A program made the position numbers and the translations under genes. The notes beneath the pieces are model-generated. The model was given only the letters and a program-made list of their open reading frames with translations, was not told where the DNA came from and did not search any database. From Clostridium sp. AM22-11AC (lineage in GTDB: Bacteria > Bacillota > Clostridia > Lachnospirales > Lachnospiraceae): a stretch of DNA of 64,000 bases. Below, in pieces: positions 16,476 to 23,863 of the stretch (positions are counted from its first letter, which is position 1; every line of letters begins with the position of its first letter). The stretch is from positions 62,001 to 126,000 of the forward strand of contig NZ_QUCM01000006.1 of assembly GCF_003473545.1 (NCBI RefSeq). Direction: 5' to 3'.

Positions 16476-17711
16476 CTAAAATACATCCATGTTCTTGGCA
16501 AGTTTCTCCAAAGCCTCTCTAGTAACCTCTGGATTTGCCTCCGCATAAATGTTCATGGTTGTGCTGACATCAGCATGTCCCATTACTTCTTGAATAACTT
16601 TTACATTGGTTTCGTTCTCACAAAACCTTGAAGCAAATGTGTGTCTAAAAATGTGACATGAAAACCTGGGCAACATTATAGGTTCTCTCTTCTTTTTCTT
16701 TGCCTCTACCTCTTCTTCGGCATTATGAGCATCAACGATTCTCTTGATTGCACGATTTACTGCCTGCGGATTATGTGGATTTCCAAACCGATTAGTAAAT
16801 ATAAAGTTTGTCATTCCATCAACCTCTGCAACACAAAAACCTTCTTCCTGCTGACGCTGGTATTCAGACTTGAGCACTTCATACACCGGTCCCATCATTG
16901 GAATTGTCCTTATTCCTGCTTCTGTTTTAGGTTCTGAAACCCTAAACTCACACTTGAATGAATTGTCAGATCTTGTGTAATAAGTAAGACTATGGTTAAT
17001 ATTGATTGTTCGTTTCTTCATATCAACATCGTCCCATCTGATGCCTATTGCCTCACCGATTCTGCATCCAGTTCCAAGCAGAAATACAAAAAACGGATAC
17101 CAATGGAAGAAAAACGGATTCTTCGCAACATAATCAATAAATTCTCTCTGCTGCTCTACTGTCAGTGCTCTTCGACTCTTTCTAGCACCACCATTTCTTT
17201 TTTTCACCTCGGCATAAGCTCCATCTACAGGATTTCTTCTTATTATATCATCTCGTACTGCCAGCTCAAATGTAGGTCGCAATACAGTATTGATACTCTC
17301 CAAAGTATTTACCTGCAATCCTTTGTTCGTAATCAAATCCGTATAGAAAAATAAGACATCAGAATACTTTACATCCTTAATCTTTTTCTTTCCAAAAGTA
17401 TCCCTGATAAAATGTTCCCATGTATATAAGTAATTTGCTTTTGTAGTGCTTCGCAACTCCGTCTTGGTAGAAATATATCTATCAAACAAAAAATTTACAT
17501 CTGCACTTCCAGCAACATATACATTTAACCCGTCCATCTGGTCACGAACAAGTTCGTCTTCTTTCTGCCTAAGTGTTACAAGAGATTTCGCATATATCGT
17601 CCTTTGTTTTCCCAATGGATCAGTATAAATATATGAATACCTACCATCAGTTTTACGATAATGCTCTCCTTTTCGTAATACTCTTCCTTTACCATCTTTT
17701 CTACAAGCCAT
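16476..17711 (-). CDS. int: Tyrosine recombinase / ICE integrase
   Basis: 411 residues. An N-terminal arm-binding region (GKGRVLRKGEHYRKTDGRYSYIYTDPLGKQRTIYAKSLVTLRQKE) precedes a SAM-like core-binding domain and the catalytic domain. Active-site residues are visible: R in LGTGCRIGEAIG, H-xx-R in HIFRHTFASR, H in MGHADVS and the nucleophile Y in TTMNIYAEA. It resembles integrases of the Tn916/Tn1549 group. It is the last gene of the left-end operon; its product excises and integrates the element at the metG border. The small RHH and DUF6462 proteins upstream are likely directionality or control factors. Confidence 0.92.
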   Translation of the reverse strand: MACRKDGKGRVLRKGEHYRKTDGRYSYIYTDPLGKQRTIYAKSLVTLRQKEDELVRDQMDGLNVYVAGSADVNFLFDRYISTKTELRSTTKANYLYTWEHFIRDTFGKKKIKDVKYSDVLFFYTDLITNKGLQVNTLESINTVLRPTFELAVRDDIIRRNPVDGAYAEVKKRNGGARKSRRALTVEQQREFIDYVAKNPFFFHWYPFFVFLLGTGCRIGEAIGIRWDDVDMKKRTININHSLTYYTRSDNSFKCEFRVSEPKTEAGIRTIPMMGPVYEVLKSEYQRQQEEGFCVAEVDGMTNFIFTNRFGNPHNPQAVNRAIKRIVDAHNAEEEVEAKKKKREPIMLPRFSCHIFRHTFASRFCENETNVKVIQEVMGHADVSTTMNIYAEANPEVTREALEKLAKNMDVF

Positions 17712-17745
17712 CTTTTCTCCTTTCTCAAAAAGAAAAGAGCCTGCA

Positions 17746-17919
17746 TTACTTCTGGTCAGCCATTAGTTTCTCTAACACTGCCATTTTAACTACTTGCGTC
17801 ATAGTCATGTTATGATTTTTGGTGTATTCAAGCAGCAATTCATGTTCTTCACCATTCAGTCTGATTGTAATCCTCTTATCAGCAGGATTTTCAGCCTTTG
17901 GTCGTCCCATCTTTGCCAA
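17746..17919 (-). CDS. Small ribbon-helix-helix regulator
   Basis: 57 residues: (M)AKMGRPKAENPADKRITIRLNGEEHELLLEYTKNHNMTMTQVVKMAVLEKLMADQK. The beta strand KRITIRLN followed by two helices is the Arc/MetJ fold. The TTG at 17919 lies seven bases after GGAGGTG and is preferred to the ATG at 17910. Directly upstream is a promoter whose spacer is a perfect palindrome, so autoregulation is very likely. It is followed by int after 34 bases and may control element excision. Confidence 0.8.
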   Translation of the reverse strand: MAKMGRPKAENPADKRITIRLNGEEHELLLEYTKNHNMTMTQVVKMAVLEKLMADQK

Positions 17920-17941
17920 TATATCACCTCCATCTGAACAT

Positions 17942-17970
17942 AGTATACTTTATGTCGGACATAAAGTCAA
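17942..17970 (-). promoter_or_regulatory. Promoter with operator palindrome in the spacer
   Basis: Minus strand TTGACT (17965-17970), 17-base spacer, TATACT (17942-17947). ACTTTATGTC (17947-17956), one central base, GACATAAAGT (17958-17967): a perfect 10-1-10 dyad lying across the spacer and both box edges. A dimeric repressor bound here would block RNA polymerase; the adjacent RHH protein is the best candidate. Confidence 0.8.
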
Positions 17971-18006
17971 GTATATTAATGCATACTCTTTCATATTCTT
18001 TTCAAT

Positions 18007-18219
18007 TTATTTGTAGAATTCCTCGTCTTCTATATGAAATGTCTCCAGATATTCATCAAGAATATCAAGGTTCACAAGCACCAGTCTATTCATCTTATAA
18101 CATGCTTTCGCATCCTTAGCTAACTGCTGGAACTTTGATAAACTCATTGAGTACATCTCTGCACCCTCTGGATATCTGACAAATCTCTTATTATTTGTTT
18201 TCCTTGTTCTGCTATCCAT
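18007..18219 (-). CDS. DUF6462-type small ICE protein
   Basis: 70 residues: RYPEGAEMYSMSLSKFQQLAKDAKACYKMNRLVLVNLDILDEYLETFHI. This looks like an excisionase-type winged helix (helix, then a VLVN strand and the start of a recognition helix); small proteins of this kind accompany integrases in Firmicute ICEs. It overlaps the PemK gene stop by 8 bases. Function as Xis is inferred only. Confidence 0.65.
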   Translation of the reverse strand: MDSRTRKTNNKRFVRYPEGAEMYSMSLSKFQQLAKDAKACYKMNRLVLVNLDILDEYLETFHIEDEEFYK

Positions 18220-18643
18220 TTTGTTTCATCTCCAATTCCTCTAATACCATCTTACGTGCTACTGGTAACAGATTAAACTGCATAATCATTGCTCTATCCA
18301 TTGCTTCCCTAATCTCTGATTCTCCCGGAATATATCCCGACTTAAAACGAACACAGCCCTTATTCAAGGTCTGAATATCCTCCGGCATAAAATCAGATCT
18401 ATTGCTCAATGCATACCCTCTTATTTCTGAAGGCTCAACTATCACATGCACAGGATTATCTTTCAATTTTGATGATAATGGAACAACTGAAATCTGAGGT
18501 GCACCACCATGATTACTTGCATCACACGATACCACAATTCCAGGTCTGATTCCGCCCTGTACTCCATGTGGGTTACGACCAAAGTCTGCATATACAACGT
18601 CAAATTTTTTATATTTGTCATATCGTTTTTTATTCTTATTCAT
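18212..18643 (-). CDS. PemK/MazF family endoribonuclease toxin-like protein
   Basis: 143 residues. FDVVYADFGRNPHGVQGGIRPGIVVSCDASN and SVVPLSSKLKDNPVHVIV are the MazF SH3-like barrel strands, with the catalytic Arg in GGIRPGIVV and a Ser in place of the usual Thr in PLSS. MazF toxins cut mRNA at short motifs. No classical MazE lies next to it; it is embedded between DUF6462 and a resolvase-like gene with overlapping or 3-base spacing. It could stabilise the element or be a regulator without toxin activity. Confidence 0.85.
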   Translation of the reverse strand: MNKNKKRYDKYKKFDVVYADFGRNPHGVQGGIRPGIVVSCDASNHGGAPQISVVPLSSKLKDNPVHVIVEPSEIRGYALSNRSDFMPEDIQTLNKGCVRFKSGYIPGESEIREAMDRAMIMQFNLLPVARKMVLEELEMKQNG

Positions 18644-18646
18644 AAC

Positions 18647-19015
18647 CTAAAACCCCCTTAACTGCATAGCCAGTCTGCCATCATCTACTGTAACAATAAT
18701 TCCTCCTGCATCCTGAACCTGTGCTATTTTTATAAATGCATCAATAAGGTTGTCTGTAATAACACTCATGTTTGCGACTATTACACCATCTACCTGCTTT
18801 TTTCTAATCTTATCCACAATCTGATGCCACTGTCTGTCCACATCTTTCTGTGAAAATCCATGTCGGCGTTCAGTGCCAACAATCATGTATTCTTTATTTT
18901 TTACATACTCATGAATATATTTACTCTGCTTGTCCTCTAAGCGATCCACTTTATCCAATGGTGCACTTACTGACAGATACTCTATACATTCAATCGTCTT
19001 TTTCTTTCTTCTCAT
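18647..19015 (-). CDS. Resolvase-like N-domain protein without clear catalytic serine
   Basis: 122 residues from the ATG at 19015 (GGAGG at seven bases). Strand-helix alternation ending in DGVIVANMSVITDNLIDAFIKIAQVQDAGGIIVTVDDGRL mimics the serine-recombinase catalytic fold (compare VVxxxSRLxRN...L...G), but no YxRvSt-type serine or conserved Arg pair is seen. A second protein of this kind is at 19561-19968. Possibly a regulator derived from a resolvase; weak homology. Confidence 0.55.
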   Translation of the reverse strand: MRRKKKTIECIEYLSVSAPLDKVDRLEDKQSKYIHEYVKNKEYMIVGTERRHGFSQKDVDRQWHQIVDKIRKKQVDGVIVANMSVITDNLIDAFIKIAQVQDAGGIIVTVDDGRLAMQLRGF

Positions 19016-19026
19016 AGCCAAACCTC

Positions 19027-19356
19027 CTATGAAACAAGCATCTCTGCATTATCAAGCATCTCGTTAAATATCTTTTGAAAATATGCCTTCCTGCTATAAT
19101 CCATTAATTCCAACCTAGAGTCTATTGAATTTTCTTTCTTACCCTCTGCCACATTCAGGATTGTATTGGCATCTACTTTGAAATAATCAATTATCTTAAA
19201 TAGATTTGTGATACTTAATGCACGTTCTCCATTCTCATACTTTTTGATAGTTGACTCACTAATACCAAGCTCAGCAGCAAGGGCTTCTTTTGTAAGATTT
19301 CTTTGGATTCGTAACGACTTAATCACGATTCCAACTTGATAACCATCATATTTCAT
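19027..19356 (-). CDS. Xre family helix-turn-helix regulator
   Basis: 109 residues from ATG 19356 (GGAGG eight bases ahead). Residues about 10-60 form the HTH: VIKSLRIQRNLTKEALAAELGISESTIKKYENGERALSITNLFKIIDYFKV. The C-terminal half is helical and not recognised. It sits mid-operon and may control left-end gene expression. Confidence 0.85.
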   Translation of the reverse strand: MKYDGYQVGIVIKSLRIQRNLTKEALAAELGISESTIKKYENGERALSITNLFKIIDYFKVDANTILNVAEGKKENSIDSRLELMDYSRKAYFQKIFNEMLDNAEMLVS

Positions 19357-19561
19357 CGCTATATCCTCCATCGTCCTTTGCCATTTCTCTTAACATCTCT
19401 ACAGCTGCATCTTCTGTTTCATACTGACCAAGCCACTTCCCTCTCGAATCATGTACTACTGTTCCGAATGCAGTCTGCGTAAATCTGCAATCCTTCACAG
19501 CCGGGACTTGTTTGTCCCGACCGGAATGATTTTCTGTTGTCGATCTACCAAAGGACTCCAT
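19346..19561 (-). CDS. Hypothetical small ICE protein
   Basis: 71 residues starting MESFGRSTTENHSGRDKQ. The ATG at 19561 overlaps the previous stop (TAATG). The C-terminus QTAFGTVVHDSRGKWLGQYETEDAAVEMLREMAKDDGG looks like a small beta-beta-alpha domain. It overlaps the next HTH gene by 11 bases. No function recognised. Confidence 0.6.
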   Translation of the reverse strand: MESFGRSTTENHSGRDKQVPAVKDCRFTQTAFGTVVHDSRGKWLGQYETEDAAVEMLREMAKDDGGYSDEI

Positions 19562-19968
19562 TAGCATCCAAAGTCCTCTGCATGAGATACAGTAATTGGC
19601 ACCGGACCGACTTCAAGAGAATAGAGCCATATGCCCATATCTGTGATGGTCTTCACAAATTCCTCCAGATCATAAATATCATCGGTGATCTCATTCAGGC
19701 TTCTGACTACTACAACCTCAAAATATCCCTCTTTAAGTGTTGCAAAGAAAGCATTCAGTGCTTCTCTGTCATAGTCCCTTGTCATTGAGCGATCACAATA
19801 CGCATCATTTATTATTACTCCATTAGGTATTGCCTGATCACGCATACTTTCAACCATCTGGACTACATTGAGTTCCGCTCTGCGTGACTTTACAAATGCA
19901 ATACCCTTTGCAAGCTCCTGATTATCTGTACCTTCGTTTCCTACTAAGTTAAAATCTCTTTTTTTCAT
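19561..19968 (-). CDS. Resolvase-like protein, probably catalytically dead
   Basis: 135 residues from ATG 19968, preceded by AAAGGAG. AKGIAFVKSRRAELN, INDAYCDRSMTRDYDREALNAFFATLKEGYFEVVVVRSLNEITDDIYDLEEFVKTITDMGIWLYSLE follows the serine-recombinase N-domain closely (R.AL..l...g..d.vvv.sl.r...d...l...v..l...gi.l.s.e), yet the nucleophile Ser near the N-terminus is replaced by Lys-Ser and the critical Arg by Asn. It pairs with the similar gene at 18647. Role unknown, perhaps regulatory. Confidence 0.6.
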   Translation of the reverse strand: MKKRDFNLVGNEGTDNQELAKGIAFVKSRRAELNVVQMVESMRDQAIPNGVIINDAYCDRSMTRDYDREALNAFFATLKEGYFEVVVVRSLNEITDDIYDLEEFVKTITDMGIWLYSLEVGPVPITVSHAEDFGC

Positions 19969-20118
19969 TTTGTTATCTCCTTTACGATTTCGTATTGGAG
20001 AGTTTTGGCGCCTCCACTCTCGTGGTGTGCTGTATCTCAAGCACAAGTATATTGTAATCTGCCACACCTTAATTGCCGACCGTGTACAGGCGACAATTAT
20101 GTCGTGTAAACACGACAA
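19969..20118 (-). promoter_or_regulatory. Intergenic control region with TGTCGTGT palindrome
   Basis: TGTCGTGT (20100-20107) AA ACACGACA (20110-20117) is a perfect 8-2-8 dyad, and CGACA/TGTCG repeats lie at 20091-20104. The region between two left-end genes therefore holds a clustered operator, probably for the Xre protein encoded at 20119-20466. A possible -10 (TATACT) lies at about 20046 on the minus strand. Confidence 0.5.
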
Positions 20119-20466
20119 TCACTTTTCAACTGACACTCTTTTCATCGCTTTCATCATTGCAAGGCACTGTCTTATCTGCAATTCATCCATATCTGAAAGA
20201 ACATCCATTGCCTCAGATAACAGTTCTGATTTTTCTTCATTCTCCCCATACATAATGAAATCAACAGATACACCTAGTACGATTGCCAGACTATCTAATG
20301 TCTTTGTCTTAAAATCTCCACCATTTTCAATAGCCGACAATGCCTGTCTGCCTATGCCAGCTCTATGAGCTAACTCATCCTGTGACAATCCAATCGCCTT
20401 TCTTCTATCAGCAATTCGTAATCCTCTCTCATAATCCTTTTCTCTTGCCTGTGCTTTACTGCTCAT
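20119..20466 (-). CDS. Xre family helix-turn-helix regulator
   Basis: 115 residues. HTH: LRIADRRKAIGLSQDELAHRAGIGRQALSAIENGGDFKTKTLDSLAIVLGVSVDFIMYG (residues about 15-75), with a helical C-terminus. It lies directly before the palindromic operator region at 20100-20117, in line with self-repression. Part of the left-end minus-strand gene train. Confidence 0.88.
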   Translation of the reverse strand: MSSKAQAREKDYERGLRIADRRKAIGLSQDELAHRAGIGRQALSAIENGGDFKTKTLDSLAIVLGVSVDFIMYGENEEKSELLSEAMDVLSDMDELQIRQCLAMMKAMKRVSVEK

Positions 20467-20524
20467 AAATCCTCCTTGCCGCCCTTGGAAACGAACAAGT
20501 CGGATTACCTTTACAGCACAAAAA

Positions 20525-20572
20525 GACGCACGAGGAAACCAGTATCATAAATACTGTTCGTTTCCCCTGCGT
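20525..20572. repeat. Long interrupted hairpin between small ICE genes
   Basis: GACGCA/TGCGTC, GGAAAC/GTTTCC and CAGTAT/ATACTG pair in order around the loop CATAA (20547-20551), giving about 18 pairs with short bulges. GGAAACGAACA at about 20489-20499 can also pair with TGTTCGTTTCC at 20554-20564. Two mutually exclusive folds are possible. There is no T-run, so a plain terminator is unlikely. Confidence 0.6.
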
Positions 20573-20634
20573 CTCTGGTGCTTCCATCTTTTGATGTGCC
20601 CTTATCAGGTGGGCTATAATTTAATTTTCAATCG

Positions 20635-20859
20635 TTATATTCTGAAAGTTCCATTCTCAGAATGTTCCTTCATCATTCCCTCGGAATACTTCTTGAGTAT
20701 CATCACTCGCTTGCATCTGTCACACTTAATTCCAATATTCTGAAGTGCCACAGTGGAATCATCACCGCATACAAAATATTCCATCATTAACTTGTTGCAT
20801 TTTTTACATCTAATTTCTATAACATTTTCTTTGTTCAATTCAGTTCGCTCCTTATTCAT
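20635..20859 (-). CDS. Com-like double CxxC zinc-ribbon protein
   Basis: 74 residues. IEIRCKKCNKLMMEYF and IKCDRCKRVMILKKYSEGM give two CxxC knuckles 28 residues apart, as in the phage Mu Com family. The start may instead be a TTG 21 bases downstream, which has AAGGAG at nine bases. Role in the ICE unknown; perhaps RNA or DNA binding. Confidence 0.7.
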   Translation of the reverse strand: MNKERTELNKENVIEIRCKKCNKLMMEYFVCGDDSTVALQNIGIKCDRCKRVMILKKYSEGMMKEHSENGTFRI

Positions 20860-21014
20860 ACAAAATCATCAATCTACAATTCTGTACTCGTAAAGGAAAG
20901 GGAAATCACCTTTGCAAGCCTTTTGCCGAGAGTTCCGATGAATGTCTGCACATTCCCCGGCTTTGCTGATCTAAAGCCAACTGATATGAATTGTGCTGTA
21001 AGCACACAATCACA
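20860..21014. other. Gene-free gap with two small hairpins
   Basis: Only short inverted repeats are seen: GGCTTT/AAAGCC near 20961-20980 and ATTGTG/CACAAT near 20991-21011. No open frame or clear promoter was found. The second hairpin may end the transcript of the SOS-like operon. Confidence 0.35.
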
Positions 21015-21260
21015 TCAGGCTCCGGCTCTTTCCATAAACCACATATTGTTATCTTCATAGAAAAGGAATATTTCCTTTCCATCTACCACGCAGGTATAAC
21101 GCTCTCCAACGCCACCAGCCCTTGTACTGGCAGCTCTGCGCTTGTCTTTTACTCGTGTAATCTCATACTTTCTGCCATCTTCCCATGTTATCTCTTTTGG
21201 AATGAGCAGTCCGTCCCTTGAAAACTCTGCAAGTACATCAACATATACCTTATTGCTCAA
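21015..21260 (-). CDS. Small protein linked to Y-family polymerase cassette (DUF6504-like)
   Basis: 81 residues from the TTG at 21260, seven bases after GGAAGGTG; the longer frame to 21392 lies over the LexA-like gene. The text LSNKVYVDVLAEFSRDGLLIPKEITWEDGRKYEITRVKDKRRAASTRAGGVGERYTCVVDGKEIFLFYEDNNMWFMER looks like a small all-beta domain that is often next to polymerase genes in these elements. Function unknown. Confidence 0.65.
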   Translation of the reverse strand: MSNKVYVDVLAEFSRDGLLIPKEITWEDGRKYEITRVKDKRRAASTRAGGVGERYTCVVDGKEIFLFYEDNNMWFMERAGA

Positions 21261-21274
21261 TGTAATCACCTTCC

Positions 21275-21517
21275 TTACAAGATTGCTATTGCTCTGGAAG
21301 CATCCATCTTCCTTGCTATATAGCCTTTTTCTTCTAATATTTTCAGATGTGCATAAACACTTGAAGTCGATGCCACCCCTACCATCTTGCATATCTCCCT
21401 GATAGTAGGAGCATAGCCATTCACACGCTGATATTGCATAATGCTTTCATACACATTCTGCTGCTTCTCCGTCAATGGTGCTCTGTCTACCAGATTAATT
21501 CTTGCTGCTTCGCTCAT
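21275..21517 (-). CDS. LexA-like winged-helix domain protein lacking the S24 peptidase
   Basis: 80 residues: LTEKQQNVYESIMQYQRVNGYAPTIREICKMVGVASTSSVYAHLKILEEKGYIARKMDASRAIAIL is the LexA DNA-binding domain only. LexA needs its C-terminal peptidase for dimerisation and self-cleavage, so this short form cannot be inactivated the usual way. It may compete with host LexA at SOS boxes (inference). GGAGGCGGAAC precedes the ATG. Downstream of the polymerase gene in the same operon. Confidence 0.88.
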   Translation of the reverse strand: MSEAARINLVDRAPLTEKQQNVYESIMQYQRVNGYAPTIREICKMVGVASTSSVYAHLKILEEKGYIARKMDASRAIAIL

Positions 21518-21559
21518 GTTCCGCCTCCCTCTTCTTTACTCTATTGGCACTTCTCGTTG

Positions 21560-22810
21560 CTAACCTGAAAAGTACCCATGTGGATGTACTGTGTGTTCTT
21601 CTTTTGCATTGACTGCCGATAGAATCCTGTCCCGGTACATGAGTCCCCTCTGGATACTGTAAAATCCAAATCTTCTGCGTATCTCATCCACCGCTGAATC
21701 CATCTTCATCTGCTTTTCACGCTTCTCCACACTTGAGAATAAATCAATCTGTTCCCAATAATTATCTGTTACTAAGTCTGCACCTCGGACACCAACACTG
21801 CGGATTGGCTTGCTCCAGTTATAGTTTTCCTTAAATATCTGATAAGCATATGCAGCTATCTCTCCGGTGATATTCGTTGCATGGTCAATCTTTTTCTGAC
21901 GGGTAAAAGAGAATAACTCATTATCCCTGACACTTATCTCAACCACTCTGCACCGGAATCCATTCTCACGAAGTCTTGCTGCAACACTCTCAGCCAGAAT
22001 ATAAAGAACAATCTTTACATCCTCATCGCATACTAAATCCTTTGGCGTCGTTATGCTGTTTCCCACCGATTTGATTGGAGCGTGGGTATTCTCCAGCTTG
22101 ACAGGTGAATCATCATAGCCATTAGCAAACGACCATAAGATACTGCCCCTCTTTCCAAGGTGACTGTTAAGCACATCTTCATCTGCCCTTGCAAGATCAC
22201 CTATGGTTTTGATACCAAATAATGCAAGCTTTCTGTTCGTACTTTTGCCAACGTATAGAAGATCTGCCACCGGAAGTGACCATGCCTTCTGCTTAAACTC
22301 ACCCTTATACATAGTTGTGATTGCATCCGGCTTCTTATAGTCTGAACCAAGCTTTGCAAATATCTTATTGAAAGAAACACCAACACTTACTGTGATGCCA
22401 AGCTCTGACTTCATTCTCCTGCTGATTTCCTGTGCAATGAGCAATCCATCCCCTTTAAGGGAGCTGCTCCCTGTAACATCAAGCCAGCACTCATCAATCC
22501 CATATGGCTCCTGTCTGTCCGTATATTCTGCATATATCTCATGCGCCATCCTTGAGAACCGAAGATATAAGTCCATTCTTGGTGAAACAAATGTTATGTC
22601 CGGACAGACTTGCTTTGCCTGCCAGAGTGCCATTCCTGTTTTCACACCGTACTTCTTGGCAATATAGTCAGCTGTTAAGACAATCCCATGTCTTGCCTCC
22701 GGGTCGCCGCCTACTGCCAATGGCTTTCCTGCAAGCTCAGGATGATGCAGATGTTCAATCGAAGCATAACAACAGTTGATATCTGAATGAAGTATTACCC
22801 TGTCTCCCAT
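21560..22810 (-). CDS. Y-family translesion DNA polymerase (DinB/UmuC type)
   Basis: 416 residues from ATG 22810 (GGAGGTG six bases ahead). Catalytic acidic residues: D in ILHSDINCCYASIE and DE in YGIDECWLDVT; the helix-hairpin-helix thumb follows at SLPVADLLYVGKSTNRKLALFGIKTIGDLA. The clamp-binding peptide QIDLF is near residue 360. Such enzymes copy past lesions and protect or mutate incoming single-stranded DNA after transfer. Driven by a strong promoter next to a perfect operator palindrome shared with the divergent S24 repressor. Confidence 0.92.
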   Translation of the reverse strand: MGDRVILHSDINCCYASIEHLHHPELAGKPLAVGGDPEARHGIVLTADYIAKKYGVKTGMALWQAKQVCPDITFVSPRMDLYLRFSRMAHEIYAEYTDRQEPYGIDECWLDVTGSSSLKGDGLLIAQEISRRMKSELGITVSVGVSFNKIFAKLGSDYKKPDAITTMYKGEFKQKAWSLPVADLLYVGKSTNRKLALFGIKTIGDLARADEDVLNSHLGKRGSILWSFANGYDDSPVKLENTHAPIKSVGNSITTPKDLVCDEDVKIVLYILAESVAARLRENGFRCRVVEISVRDNELFSFTRQKKIDHATNITGEIAAYAYQIFKENYNWSKPIRSVGVRGADLVTDNYWEQIDLFSSVEKREKQMKMDSAVDEIRRRFGFYSIQRGLMYRDRILSAVNAKEEHTVHPHGYFSG

Positions 22811-22883
22811 CTGCATCACCTCCTGCATTTAATCTGTCATTACCATAACTTTAGTCCAAGTATATGGGTAATGTTTCTTACAG

Positions 22884-22933
22884 GGCATAGTATAACCCCA
22901 AGAATAATCGACTGTCAACGGACACATGTGTCC
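22884..22933 (-). promoter_or_regulatory. Polymerase operon promoter with GGACACATGTGTCC operator
   Basis: Minus strand TTGACA (22913-22918), 18 bases, TATACT. Two bases upstream of the -35 is a perfect 14-bp palindrome at 22920-22933. A half site (GGACACA) recurs at 23800-23806. It is the likely site of the divergently encoded S24 repressor. Confidence 0.75.
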
Positions 22934-22960
22934 TTTTTCTCATTATATTGGATTTTTAGC

Positions 22961-22989
22961 TTGAATAATTGGTACTGTTGCTATATACT
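22961..22989 (+). promoter_or_regulatory. Promoter of the S24 repressor gene
   Basis: TTGAAT (22961-22966), 17 bases, TATACT (22984-22989), 56 bases before ATG 23045; it lies back to back with the polymerase promoter with the palindrome between them. Confidence 0.65.
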
Positions 22990-23044
22990 ATGGAGTGAAA
23001 AGAGACATTAGAAATCAACAAAATGAAAGAAAAGAGGCGTATGT

Positions 23045-23779
23045 ATGTACTCAATCGGAGAAATCATTTCAACATATAGAAAAAAGAAAGGCTTGCTCCA
23101 ACAGGATCTCGCTGATGAACTGGCAAAGGAAGGCATTACCATTTCCTATAAAGCCATATCCAACTGGGAGAGAAATCTTGCTGAACCAAGCGTTACCATA
23201 TTTTACAAAGTGTGTAGAATCCTTGGTATTACTAACATGTATGAGGCATATTTTGGAGTAAATCCTGCCGATCCTTTCTCATCACTAACTGATGAAGGCA
23301 GGGAAAAAGCTATGGATTATATCAATCTGCTCCACGCATCCGGAATGTATGAAAAGCAGACTGCTAAGATAATTCCATTCCGTAGCATTGATATTTTTGA
23401 AAATGCTGTATCAGCCGGAACCGGTAACTTCCTTGTAGATGGACCGAAAGAGACTGTACGCATAGATGAATCTATCCTGCCAGAAGATACTACTTTCGGT
23501 GTCCGTATTAGTGGTGACAGTATGGAACCAGAATTCCACGATGGTCAGATTGCATGGATATTACAGCAGGAATCTGTTGCTAATGGAGAAATCGGCATCT
23601 TCGCTCTAAACGGAGAAGCCTATATTAAGAAATTACAAAACGATAAAGAAGGAATTTTCCTTATCTCACTCAATGAAAAGTATGCACCTATCAAGGTTAG
23701 TGAAAATGACCGCTTAGACATATTTGGAAAAGTTCTTGGAAAATCTGATGCTTGTGCTATTACAGGACATTGCCGATAA
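23045..23779 (+). CDS. CI/LexA-type repressor: Xre HTH plus S24 autopeptidase
   Basis: 244 residues. N-terminal HTH (IGEIISTYRKKKGLLQQDLADELAKEGITISYKAISNWERNLAEPS), then a linker and an S24 peptidase domain. The catalytic Ser is in VRISGDSMEPEFHDGQ and the Lys in GEAYIKKL; the probable cut site is in AVSAGTGN (residues about 120-127). It should cleave itself upon RecA activation and so free the divergent polymerase operon, and possibly ICE excision, during DNA damage. AGAGGCGT precedes the ATG. Confidence 0.9.
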   Translation: MYSIGEIISTYRKKKGLLQQDLADELAKEGITISYKAISNWERNLAEPSVTIFYKVCRILGITNMYEAYFGVNPADPFSSLTDEGREKAMDYINLLHASGMYEKQTAKIIPFRSIDIFENAVSAGTGNFLVDGPKETVRIDESILPEDTTFGVRISGDSMEPEFHDGQIAWILQQESVANGEIGIFALNGEAYIKKLQNDKEGIFLISLNEKYAPIKVSENDRLDIFGKVLGKSDACAITGHCR

Positions 23780-23863
23780 AATTGCAAGTCATTTTTATCG
23801 GACACATTATTTTGCATAATTGACAATAAGAAAATATCTATAGAACTGAAAGAAGGGATTTTT

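Noticed and set aside
18647..19968. Active serine recombinases that could mobilise the ICE
   Set aside because: Both proteins lack the catalytic Ser and Arg arrangement and are too short to have a C-terminal DNA-binding part; the tyrosine integrase at 16476-17711 is the mobiliser.
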